The position numbers were made by a program, and so were the translations under genes. From contig JAXHTS010000054.1 of assembly GCA_034190085.1 (NCBI GenBank), positions 1 to 64,000 of the forward strand: a stretch of DNA of 64,000 nt. Reading direction: 5' to 3'. The notes beneath the pieces were generated by a model that saw only the letters and a list, made by a program, of their open reading frames with translations, had not been told where the DNA came from and ran no database searches. The stretch comes from Spirochaetota bacterium. Lineage in GTDB: Bacteria; Spirochaetota; UBA4802; JAFGDQ01. This document shows, piece by piece, positions 9,580-16,865 of the stretch. Every line of letters starts with the position of its first letter. Positions within the stretch are counted from its first letter, which is position 1.

Positions 9580-10077
9580 CTAGTTCAATCTGACTATAGC
9601 CCTTTCGAGCCCATTTAGCACCTCTTTGCTCTCCCCAATTGCCTGAAAGGTGATTCTCCCTTTTCTATCGATAAGGAAAACCGCTGGCACCTTTAATGTG
9701 GGAGAATATTTTTTTATGGTCATTTGGTATATGTCCAGAAGACATTCATTTTTAATCTTTAGCTTTTTCAATATTTGAGATGCCTTTTTCTTCCCTTCCT
9801 TATCAATATTGATCAGGACCAACCTAACATTCTTTTTTCTCTTATACCTCTTCTCCATTTCAATCAATTGAGGCATCTCCCTTATGCAGGGTTTACAATA
9901 ACTGGCCCAGAAATCTAAAATTATTGGCCCCTTGGCAAGAAGAGACGACAATCTGATTAGTTTCCCATCCATATTGAAAAGAGCGAATCCCGGAGCTGTC
10001 TTATCTTTTGAGTATACCTCATTCCCAACTGGGACAAATATGGCGATCATAATCAGAATAATAATCAACCTTTTCAT
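9580..10077 (-). CDS. TlpA/ResA-like thiol-disulfide oxidoreductase, exported
   Basis: A 165-residue thioredoxin-fold protein with an N-terminal hydrophobic signal (residues 1-23, MKRLIIILIMIAIFVPVGNE). The AhpC/TSA-like core has the redox motif CKPC at residues 61-64 inside FWASYCKPCIREMPQL. The cis-proline side carries KVPAVFLIDRKGRI, typical of the TlpA/ResA/CcmG group. It probably reduces disulfides outside the cytoplasm, for example in cytochrome c maturation, but no cytochrome genes are near. Its start overlaps the tadA stop by 4 bases (ATGA-type), so it is translated with tadA. It could also be an alkyl-hydroperoxide-type thioredoxin; CxxC spacing favours TlpA. Confidence 0.87.
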   Translation of the reverse strand: MKRLIIILIMIAIFVPVGNEVYSKDKTAPGFALFNMDGKLIRLSSLLAKGPIILDFWASYCKPCIREMPQLIEMEKRYKRKKNVRLVLINIDKEGKKKASQILKKLKIKNECLLDIYQMTIKKYSPTLKVPAVFLIDRKGRITFQAIGESKEVLNGLERAIVRLN

Positions 10078-10538
10078 ATTTGCGCTCCCTCTCTAAGATT
10101 TTTAAAAAAAGCTGTTAATAAGGACAATGCCTCTTCTCTAAGGATACCGATTTCTATCTCTGGAATATGATTTAATTTATTATTCCCACATACAGATAAA
10201 ACCGAACCGCAGGCTCCGTATTTTTGATCCTCCACACCGATAATAATCCTTCTTAATCTGGCGTGTATAATTGCGCCTGCACACATTGCACATGGTTCCT
10301 TTGTGACATATAGATCACAATCAACTAATCTCTCGTTTTTAAGAACTGCTGATGCTTGTTCGATTGAGATGATCTCAGCATGACTTACTGGATTATTCTT
10401 CGACCGATTCTCGTTATGTGCTGAAGAAATCACAACCCCATCATTTACGATTACTGCTCCAACGGGAATCTCTCCCTTATTAAAGGCTCTTTTTGCCTCC
10501 TCTAATGCTATCTGCATGAATGCATTTTTCTCTAACAT
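10074..10538 (-). CDS. tadA: tRNA-specific adenosine deaminase
   Basis: Deaminates adenosine to inosine at wobble position 34 of tRNA-Arg(ACG). The zinc and catalytic motifs are present: HAE in VSHAEIISIEQASA, and PCAMC in KEPCAMCAGAIIHARL. I start at MLEKNAFMQIALEEA (154 residues), because the longer open frame upstream runs back through the terminator and tRNA gene. The substrate tRNA-Arg(ACG) lies immediately upstream on the same strand, with only its terminator hairpin between. A GGGAGGG stretch in the 3' arm of that hairpin is the only Shine-Dalgarno-like sequence, about 15 bases before the ATG, so folding could affect translation. The tlpA-like gene overlaps its end. Confidence 0.93.
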   Translation of the reverse strand: MLEKNAFMQIALEEAKRAFNKGEIPVGAVIVNDGVVISSAHNENRSKNNPVSHAEIISIEQASAVLKNERLVDCDLYVTKEPCAMCAGAIIHARLRRIIIGVEDQKYGACGSVLSVCGNNKLNHIPEIEIGILREEALSLLTAFFKNLREGAQI

Positions 10539-10546
10539 ATACCAAT

Positions 10547-10574
10547 AAAAAGCCCTCCCAAAGGATAAGAGGGC
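10547..10574 (-). terminator. Rho-independent terminator of tRNA-Arg
   Basis: On the minus strand: GCCCTC, an 11-base loop including extra pairing potential, GAGGGC, then TTTTT. It begins four bases after the tRNA 3' end and finishes 9 bases before the tadA start codon. Confidence 0.8.
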
Positions 10575-10577
10575 CTT

Positions 10578-10651
10578 TGCGTCCAAGAGGATTCGAACCT
10601 CTGACCTACGGATTCGTAGTCCGTCGCTCTATCCAGCTGAGCTATGGACGC
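10578..10651 (-). tRNA. tRNA-Arg, anticodon ACG
   Basis: A 74-base tRNA with a complete cloverleaf. The acceptor stem GCGTCCA pairs with TGGACGC and the discriminator is A. The anticodon stem ACGGA/TCCGT closes the loop CTACGAA, giving anticodon ACG. The T loop is GTTCGAATC. CCA is not encoded. A34 is the TadA target and tadA is the next gene downstream. Confidence 0.97.
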
Positions 10652-10787
10652 AATATTATTATTTAGATGTGCTACTACAACATCATATAAATTTAAATAC
10701 AAGGGCATGAATAACCAATCGTTCCGGATCAATCCGCAAGCGACCCTCTATTCATCGAATAGCAACCATTACTAATATTATGCTAAA

Positions 10788-11171
10788 TCACAAATCCAAT
10801 TGCTGAAGTAATTTCTTAATTATTGATATATTAAAATTATTTCCCTTTAGAGCAAATATCATGCCCCATAGGCAGATAATAAAATATGCTGCATACATGA
10901 GATATATCAATATTACTAGGATTAAGCGAAAATATCTCCATTCAGATGGTGTAAATAAATTGATAATGGATAATAGTAATATAATAGAAATCTGGCATAC
11001 TGCAAGAATAAAACCCTGTTTAGCATGTTTCAGATTGTATGTATCCCTTTTGTTATTATATAAAGGAATAATCCACCCGACAAAGGGGATATAAGAGACT
11101 AAGGCAAGGCGGGGAATATCATTCTGACCATATTGATCTGTCTCATTTTCATGCGATCCGATTAGTTCCAC
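10788..11171 (-). CDS. Small multi-pass membrane protein, DUF4870/Tic20-like
   Basis: A 127-residue integral membrane protein with about three hydrophobic segments: LALVSYIPFVGWIIPLY (25-41), GFILAVCQISIILLLSIINL (53-72) and LILVILIYLMYAAYFIICLW (83-102). The arrangement of an early SYIPFVGW-like segment, a short polar stretch with NLKHAKQGF, then two more helices matches the DUF4870 (Tic20-like) pattern, whose function is unknown. It lies between the tRNA-Arg and tRNA-Ser genes on the same strand and might be read through from the tRNA-Ser promoter. Confidence 0.7.
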   Translation of the reverse strand: MELIGSHENETDQYGQNDIPRLALVSYIPFVGWIIPLYNNKRDTYNLKHAKQGFILAVCQISIILLLSIINLFTPSEWRYFRLILVILIYLMYAAYFIICLWGMIFALKGNNFNISIIKKLLQQLDL

Positions 11172-11186
11172 AATTCTTCCCAGATT

Positions 11187-11271
11187 CGGAGAGAGTGGGA
11201 TTCGAACCCACGGTAGCGTACACTACAACGGTTTAGCAAACCGTCCCCTTCGGCCTCTCGGGCATCTCTCC
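11187..11271 (-). tRNA. tRNA-Ser, anticodon GCT
   Basis: An 85-base class II tRNA. The acceptor stem GGAGAGA pairs with TCTCTCC, with discriminator G. The anticodon stem ACGGT/ACCGT closes the loop TTGCTAA (anticodon GCT). There is a long variable arm and the T loop is GTTCGAATC. CCA is not encoded. Confidence 0.96.
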
Positions 11272-11301
11272 TGGTAACAATATATCCTAATAATATTGAG
11301 T

Positions 11302-11384
11302 CGGAGAGTGAGGGATTCGAACCCCCGGAGCGTAAACCCAACGGTTTTCAAGACCGCCTCCATAGACCACTCGGACAACTCTCC
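11302..11384 (-). tRNA. tRNA-Ser, anticodon TGA
   Basis: A class II tRNA of 83 bases. The acceptor stem GGAGAGT pairs with ACTCTCC, with discriminator G. The anticodon loop CTTGAAA gives anticodon TGA. There is an extended variable arm, and the T loop is GTTCGAATC. It lies 30 bases upstream of tRNA-Ser(GCT) on the same strand, so both are likely one transcript. Confidence 0.96.
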
Positions 11385-11540
11385 GAAAATCATAATAGAA
11401 TATTTAATCTCTATCTGTCAAATAAAATACTCCCTCCATGAACTATTTTGGCGCTCCTTGAAAACCTTAATTTACGAAATAATCTCGCCTTCCAGCCAAA
11501 GGCGGGTATACATGGATTGTTTTTGATCTGATATAATCAC

Positions 11541-12392
11541 CTATTTAATAATACAATATGAACTACGAAGAACATGTTTGCCTTCATTGTTTTGGGCAAT
11601 GATACCATATTTTTTCCCGCTGTCCTCATCTCCAATCTCATACCCCTGATAGGTGATAGTCTGACCAGGAAGCACAGGACGCGAAAATTGTACCTTTAGC
11701 TTTCTTACCTTTAATGGATCCCTCTCCGGACCTGTAAGATTGTCTACCACAGTCTTATGCGCAAAGGCCATGGTACAGAGTCCTTGAAGAATGATTCCTG
11801 GAAGGCCAACCTGTTTAGCAACATTGTCATCAATATGAATAATATTATGATCTCCTGATGGCTCTGCATAAATATAGGTTTGCCCATTTCGCACCTTCAT
11901 ATCCTGTGTCCAGAGTATTTTTCCAGGCTCTGGATCCATTACCCTTTCATCAGGTTTTCCTGACCCTGCGCTCCTATCGAAAAACTCAGCCTTTGCTTTT
12001 GTTACAGTCTCTCCATTTTGATTTACTCCACTAATTTCACAACCAAGGATGCTTCCCTTCTCCCTGACATCAATATGAGTTATCTTGGCTGATGATTTAA
12101 TCTTATCACCCGGTTTTACGGGAATAAACCATTCAAACTCCTGAGAATAATGAACCATAGCCCCAAAATTCATTCCTGTATCCGGATCCATTAGGACCTG
12201 GCCCATACCACCCCCAGTATAATTAACCGCATACATAGGAGGTGTGATTATCCCTCCCTCCCTCCTATTATCGAAATAGGCATCATTATCCTCATTATAA
12301 GCAAGAGCATAATATATGCTCTCATGAGCTGTTATCTCTACAGCATCATCTGAAGAATATTCCCTTCCTATTACCTCTTCATTTAATGGCAT
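11541..12392 (-). CDS. MaoC-like double-hotdog enoyl-CoA hydratase
   Basis: A 283-residue protein of two hotdog folds. Residues 1-140 resemble the MaoC/FAS1 N-terminal dehydratase domain, which supplies the acyl tunnel (TPPMYAVNYTGGGMGQVLMD, then VKPGDKIKSSAKITHI). Residues 155-283 carry the hydratase-2 motif YAEPSGDHNIIHIDD, where Asp and His are the catalytic pair of R-specific 2-enoyl-CoA hydratases, followed by GLPGIILQGLCTMAF. It likely hydrates trans-2-enoyl-CoA to the R-3-hydroxyacyl form; chain length is unknown. It stands alone after two tRNA genes. A CaiB-type CoA-transferase 5 kb away is the only other acyl-CoA gene here. Confidence 0.88.
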   Translation of the reverse strand: MPLNEEVIGREYSSDDAVEITAHESIYYALAYNEDNDAYFDNRREGGIITPPMYAVNYTGGGMGQVLMDPDTGMNFGAMVHYSQEFEWFIPVKPGDKIKSSAKITHIDVREKGSILGCEISGVNQNGETVTKAKAEFFDRSAGSGKPDERVMDPEPGKILWTQDMKVRNGQTYIYAEPSGDHNIIHIDDNVAKQVGLPGIILQGLCTMAFAHKTVVDNLTGPERDPLKVRKLKVQFSRPVLPGQTITYQGYEIGDEDSGKKYGIIAQNNEGKHVLRSSYCIIK

Positions 12393-12804
12393 ACCCTATC
12401 CTCCCTCAATATTGATTTGTGACGACTCTTTCATACTAATGGAATAGAATATCAATGAGTCAACCCTTATTGTTGATATTTCATCATATGAGGCAATAAA
12501 AATTATGAAATATTCAAGAATATCATTACTTATATCCCCATGACAGTAAAGAATAACCCACAAGGTAGTAAATTATTTGTTCTATGTGGACAATGACTGT
12601 TCTGTCGGAGCAATATTTACTTATTTCCTCTTAACAATGATATTATTGGGATAATAGATTCTAAAAAAAATCATAAAATATCAGAAATTTATATAGCTCC
12701 CGCCCAACATACCTAAGAAACAATAGCATTTTAATTTTGGCACAGATGTTGCTTTATTATAGCATTGCCGGGTTTTATTAAAATAAGTTTAAAGGAGGGC
12801 AAAG
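12393..12804. other. Divergent intergenic region
   Basis: Upstream region of both the MaoC gene (minus) and the lipoprotein hydrolase (plus). Besides the sigma-54 promoter listed separately, I see no gene or strong hairpin. AAAGGAGG at 12791-12798 is the ribosome-binding site of the hydrolase gene. Confidence 0.5.
12738..12753 (+). promoter_or_regulatory. Sigma-54 (-24/-12) promoter
   Basis: TGGCAC, five bases, TTGCT. GG at 12739-12740 and GC at 12751-12752 have the invariant 10-base gap of RpoN promoters, and every conserved base of the TGGCAC-N5-TTGC core is matched. Transcription would start near 12764, about 40 bases before the ATG of the hydrolase gene. A sigma-54 activator is encoded at 57541-58866, but no direct link is shown. 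Confidence 0.75.
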
Positions 12805-14184
12805 ATGAAAATATTTCCAGGACCTTTAATAATTTTGTCTGTTGTAGCAAGTCTGATATTTACGCAAATTGCTTGTAATGAGGTTGCGGAGGATATAATA
12901 AACAATATTCAGCAGGATCAGGTAACAGATACCGACAGTGATGGCATATTCGATATATCTGATAACTGTGATGATAACTTTAATCCGGATCAGGTTGATT
13001 GGGATGGAGATGGCATAGGAGATGCCTGTGATCCAAGTTTAACACCTTGCGGTGATCCTGATGATCCCAGAGCAGGGAGATGCTATAATGAGTGCGATCC
13101 CTCTATTACAGATACCAGTGATAGCGCTTATTGCGATGTAGATGGCGATGATAGCGCGGATGATATTGATGGTGATGGAAATGCTGATTATGTCTGTCAT
13201 GGGCGGATTACACTTGATAGCGGCAAAAAGATTCGCTATTATCGAAACTATCCCCTGTATCTAAGCACCTATGAACATCAGACAGTGGCTATTAAGGATG
13301 ATCCAGATGCCATTCTTCGTTATGCCATAAACCGGGCAGTAATTGTGGTGCATGGCGTTGGTCAGACTGCATTCAGTTATTATGATAGCGCAAGACAAGG
13401 CGCTATAAATGCAGGAACCTTTAAGAATACTATCATAATAGCGCCGCATTTTATAAGCGACAAGCACAATCCTCAGTCTGATGAACTCCACTGGAACAAT
13501 TATGCTCCAAGCTGGACAGGGGGCGCTGATTCAAATAATTCTCCCAATACAAGCTCTTACACTGTTATGGATGAAATAATTGTAAAGCTGTCTCATTTTC
13601 CCAATATTCAGGAGATCGTTGTTTTCGGACATTCCGCCGGTGGGCAGTATTCACAGCGATTTGCTGCTGGGACACAACAGGAGGACAGCATTAGCGTGCC
13701 GGTTCGCTATATTGTGGCTAATCCATCAAGCTATATGTATTTAAATAATAAACGTCCTGCTGGACAGATAAGCGGCACATACATTTTCGCTGTTCCCTTT
13801 ACATGGTGTCCGTATAATGCTTACAGGTATGGAACGGATTTTATGCAACCCTATATGCCCAGTAAGGAAACCATACGAAGCCAATACCCTGGTCGGGATG
13901 TTACATATATGATAGGCACTGAGGAAGATGATTGTCAATGCGAGGAACAGAGTCCAGGCCAATGGGAGGGTGTTGGTAGTTGTGGTGTTGATCTTGACTG
14001 CGGTTGTGAGGCGCGCTGGCAGGGTGAAAACCGTTATGAACGCGCTATGGCCTTTAAGGATTTCATGGACACTTATTACACTAACAACCATTCTCTATTA
14101 GAAGTAGAAGGGGTAGGGCATACTGGATGGGGTATGCTAACTTCAGTTGAGGCTGCTGATTTGATATATGGAGTTGACATTTGA
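12805..14184 (+). CDS. Exported alpha/beta hydrolase with calcium-binding TSP3-like repeats
   Basis: A 459-residue protein with an N-terminal signal ending in TQIAC24, probably a lipoprotein although the lipobox is loose. Residues 40-125 are acidic and Cys-rich with thrombospondin type-3-like repeats (DTDSDGIFDISDNCDD; DWDGDGIGDACD; DVDGDDSADDIDGDGNAD), which bind calcium. Residues 175-459 look like an alpha/beta hydrolase: AVIVVHGVGQTAFSYYD as the oxyanion strand and GHSAGG at 275-280 with nucleophile Ser277. A late His in VEGVGHTGWGM (about 444) is the likely catalytic base. Paired cysteines near 390-410 suggest disulfides. It has a sigma-54 promoter and an AAAGGAGG ribosome-binding site. 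The substrate (ester, lipid or polymer) is unknown. Confidence 0.8.
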   Translation: MKIFPGPLIILSVVASLIFTQIACNEVAEDIINNIQQDQVTDTDSDGIFDISDNCDDNFNPDQVDWDGDGIGDACDPSLTPCGDPDDPRAGRCYNECDPSITDTSDSAYCDVDGDDSADDIDGDGNADYVCHGRITLDSGKKIRYYRNYPLYLSTYEHQTVAIKDDPDAILRYAINRAVIVVHGVGQTAFSYYDSARQGAINAGTFKNTIIIAPHFISDKHNPQSDELHWNNYAPSWTGGADSNNSPNTSSYTVMDEIIVKLSHFPNIQEIVVFGHSAGGQYSQRFAAGTQQEDSISVPVRYIVANPSSYMYLNNKRPAGQISGTYIFAVPFTWCPYNAYRYGTDFMQPYMPSKETIRSQYPGRDVTYMIGTEEDDCQCEEQSPGQWEGVGSCGVDLDCGCEARWQGENRYERAMAFKDFMDTYYTNNHSLLEVEGVGHTGWGMLTSVEAADLIYGVDI

Positions 14185-14237
14185 TGTTAAATATCCCACC
14201 AAAGACCCTCTCTTTTTGCTTTTAAGTATATATGATT

Positions 14238-14276
14238 ATCTATTTTATCCGGTTTATTTAGCCGGATAAAATAGAT
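14238..14276. terminator. Bidirectional terminator between convergent genes
   Basis: A perfect 15-base inverted repeat, ATCTATTTTATCCGG and its complement, with a 9-base loop, lying midway between the convergent hydrolase and serpin genes. The outer stem is A/T rich, so it can end transcripts from both sides, although the T-run is not pure. Confidence 0.65.
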
Positions 14277-14342
14277 ATCACTTCCTTACACTTTTGTTTT
14301 TACACTGCAGGCGTAATTATCTATGCACTCTGTAGTTATTCA

Positions 14343-15647
14343 CTATTCTGCTGGATTCAATACCCGCCCAATAAAGAGGATTGTTCCGGTTTGGAAATCC
14401 CTTATCAAAAATATAAATGGCCTGTTAATATGGATTATCACAGGTTCAGAAGGCTGAGATGTAAACTCAAAAACAACGGCTGTAGCTGCCGCTGCCTCTG
14501 TACCAAATTCATCCACAGATACAAAGGCCTTATGAACTACATTGCCTATAAAAAGATCGAAAGATCCGTCAATACCTGAGAAGTCTGCCGTATCAGGTAA
14601 AAAAGCATCATTCATTCCCATATCTTTTAGAGTATCTTTAAAAGAAAACTCAGATTTGAATTCCCATTTAGGCATTTTGAGATCAATATTTCTAAGCTCC
14701 AGGTTGTTTGTAATATCAGACAATGTCTGAGTGTCAAGATTCTGCTCAAATGTTTCAAATGTACCAGCATCAGGCATAATGATAAGCATGCCTGCGTCTT
14801 TGCCCTCATAGGGAAGCTCAACAGCCTGATATCCCTCTCCATCAGCATATGAAAAATACTCCTCCTGTTTCATCATAGACACATTTACCTGTGATTCATC
14901 AAGAAGAGAAAAAATTTCTGTAGAGGTATTTTCTTCATCAAATTGATAAATCCATTTTCCATAAAAGTAAACAGCATTGGTCAACACTAAACGAGTAGAC
15001 TTAGTGACAATACCAGGTTTCAGGAAATCTGTAATCTTTCCATTTGTCTGATCCTCAATCCATGTGTTTATTATCTGGCGAGATTCATCTGGATTATTGA
15101 TAAAATCGAGCAGATACATGGCTGCGCCATAATTAAGGGCAAGTACATCTAAAAAACCCTCTAAGAATGAATACGTTTGCTCTCCCCAGAGAGAATTTGC
15201 GACAGATAAAATAAAGTCATTTTCAGTAGCACCCTCAGAATTAGCAAGTGTAAGGTCAAGTTTATTGAATGCAGTGTGTAATCTTGTTTGCGGGAGTGTA
15301 AAATTGAGAGTTTCTGCAATCTCCATCTCAGTATTTCCCCGCGCCCCTGCATAGGTCATTGCAAGAGCAATCGAAATGCTATATGGTGAATAGAATAAAT
15401 TTCCTTCTTCGCTTTGGAGTTGAGCATATAGATCCAGGACAAATTGTGTGTTGCCATCGATAAGTTCGGAAAAATCACCCTCCGACACATCAGGTGAAAG
15501 ATCACGGTTTAAACTTGAACGCTGAATCTGAAAAGGAGGAGATTCAATAATTGGCAAATCAGTGGATTTTGATTCATCTGAGCATCTTACACAAAAGAGA
15601 ATGAATAATAACACAACAAGATTTAAATATTTGGACATTCTTCTCAT
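14343..15647 (-). CDS. Serpin-family protease inhibitor, putative lipoprotein
   Basis: A 434-residue serpin, the usual length plus an export signal. Residues 1-22 form a hydrophobic signal ending VRC22, likely a lipidated cysteine. Core family marks are NLFYSPYSISIALAMTYAGA, NSLWG, LVLTNAVYFYGKW, and NRPFIFLIRD with GTILFIGRVLNP at the end. The hinge of the reactive loop is EFGTEAAAATAVV (380-392): small residues throughout, as in inhibitory serpins that insert the loop into sheet A. By spacing from the hinge, the scissile bond lies near FEFTSQ (393-398). The gene converges on an exported hydrolase. Its start has a GGAGGTG ribosome-binding site. Bacterial serpins usually protect against host or neighbour serine proteases; the target here is unknown. 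Confidence 0.95.
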   Translation of the reverse strand: MRRMSKYLNLVVLLFILFCVRCSDESKSTDLPIIESPPFQIQRSSLNRDLSPDVSEGDFSELIDGNTQFVLDLYAQLQSEEGNLFYSPYSISIALAMTYAGARGNTEMEIAETLNFTLPQTRLHTAFNKLDLTLANSEGATENDFILSVANSLWGEQTYSFLEGFLDVLALNYGAAMYLLDFINNPDESRQIINTWIEDQTNGKITDFLKPGIVTKSTRLVLTNAVYFYGKWIYQFDEENTSTEIFSLLDESQVNVSMMKQEEYFSYADGEGYQAVELPYEGKDAGMLIIMPDAGTFETFEQNLDTQTLSDITNNLELRNIDLKMPKWEFKSEFSFKDTLKDMGMNDAFLPDTADFSGIDGSFDLFIGNVVHKAFVSVDEFGTEAAAATAVVFEFTSQPSEPVIIHINRPFIFLIRDFQTGTILFIGRVLNPAE

Positions 15648-16157
15648 AATAGCACCTCCATTCTTAAATAGATTGTTACATAATTCTAAATTCCTAGAAC
15701 AATACCAATTATCTTAATATATAAGTCCTGATTAGAACAGAAATGGTACATACTTTTTTATTCAGTGTCTCAATCTATGTAATCGGTGAATGCTTTCATA
15801 GCGGAAAGCGGTCTACTGGTCATAAACCCATGAACTTCACATTTATCTACGCTGAATACAACAATGTTTTACATGGATAGAAAAAATTCTTTCTCCTTTT
15901 GACTTGACGTATTTGATCTCATGTGGTTTGTTTTTTTGAATTTATAGTTGGTATTCCATTAATTAATTTTTCAAAAAATAATCCAAGATTACCATTCTAT
16001 AATTTAAACTGATATAAAAGCATGCGCTAAGAGATTAGTCAATTATTATTAGCGTTTTTTTAATACTAATAGCGATGTTGTGAAAAACTTATAGCATTTT
16101 TTCATCATATCTTGTATAATTTTATTATCTCTAAACTCAAGTAATTAAAGAAATGTA
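15648..16157. other. Divergent intergenic region upstream of serpin and purN
   Basis: About 510 AT-rich bases with no credible gene. At 15746-15761 lies GGTACATACTTTTTTA, nearly identical to the segment upstream of the sigma-factor gene (2081-2095) and in the same orientation relative to the gene. This may be a shared regulatory element. Confidence 0.4.
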
Positions 16158-16772
16158 ATGAAAAGAAAAAAGGTTGTATCCTTTCTGGCATCTGGAAGAG
16201 GATCAAATTTTATAGCTGTTAGAAATAAAATAGAGAAGGGCGAAATTAACGCTAAGCTTGGTATACTCATATCTGATAAAAGCGATGCTAAGGCGTTGAA
16301 AATAGCACAACAATTCAAGATGGATGCCTTTTTTGTTGATCCACTCTTCTTTTCAACCAGGGAGGAACACGATAAAGCTATTGTAAAACTCTTAAAGGAA
16401 AACAAAACAGATTTGGTTGTAGCAGCAGGATATATGAGAATTCTAACGCCATACTTTGTAAAAATGTATAGAAATAAAATTATTAACATACATCCAGCCC
16501 TCTTACCTGCTTTTCCCGGAATCCATGCTCAAAGGTTGGCACTTGAGAAGGGTGTAAAGATTACTGGCTGCACAACTCATTTTATTAATGAGGGAACAGA
16601 CACTGGCCCAATTATAATGCAGAGAGCAGTACCGGTTCTCGATAACGATAATATTGAGACCCTATCAGCCAGGATCTTAAAGGAGGAACATCGTATTCTG
16701 CCGGACTCTGTAAAGCTCTTTTGTGATGACAAATTAAAGATAATACATGATAAGGTTATAATTAAAAATTAA
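16158..16772 (+). CDS. purN: Phosphoribosylglycinamide formyltransferase
   Basis: Transfers a formyl group from 10-formyl-tetrahydrofolate to GAR in purine synthesis. At 204 residues it matches the single-domain PurN. Marks are SGRGSNFIAV near the N-terminus (phosphate binding), and the catalytic NIHPALLPAFPG (Asn and His of the triad). TTHFINEGTDTGPIIMQ supplies the Asp in DTGP. The start has only a weak AAAGAAA upstream. It is convergent with typA and separate from purM at 8.5 kb, so the pur genes are scattered. Confidence 0.95.
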   Translation: MKRKKVVSFLASGRGSNFIAVRNKIEKGEINAKLGILISDKSDAKALKIAQQFKMDAFFVDPLFFSTREEHDKAIVKLLKENKTDLVVAAGYMRILTPYFVKMYRNKIINIHPALLPAFPGIHAQRLALEKGVKITGCTTHFINEGTDTGPIIMQRAVPVLDNDNIETLSARILKEEHRILPDSVKLFCDDKLKIIHDKVIIKN

Positions 16773-16865
16773 CTCGTCATTTCATTGTCAAATTTTTGAA
16801 ATTTTCAAACTCATTCCTACATAGAGACACTACATACATTAATTATTTGTTATTATTTATATTTA

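Noticed and set aside
10539-10732. Frames running through the tRNA-Arg gene, and an N-terminal extension of TadA
   Set aside because: They read through a clear tRNA and its terminator; the canonical TadA start at 10538 lies after both.
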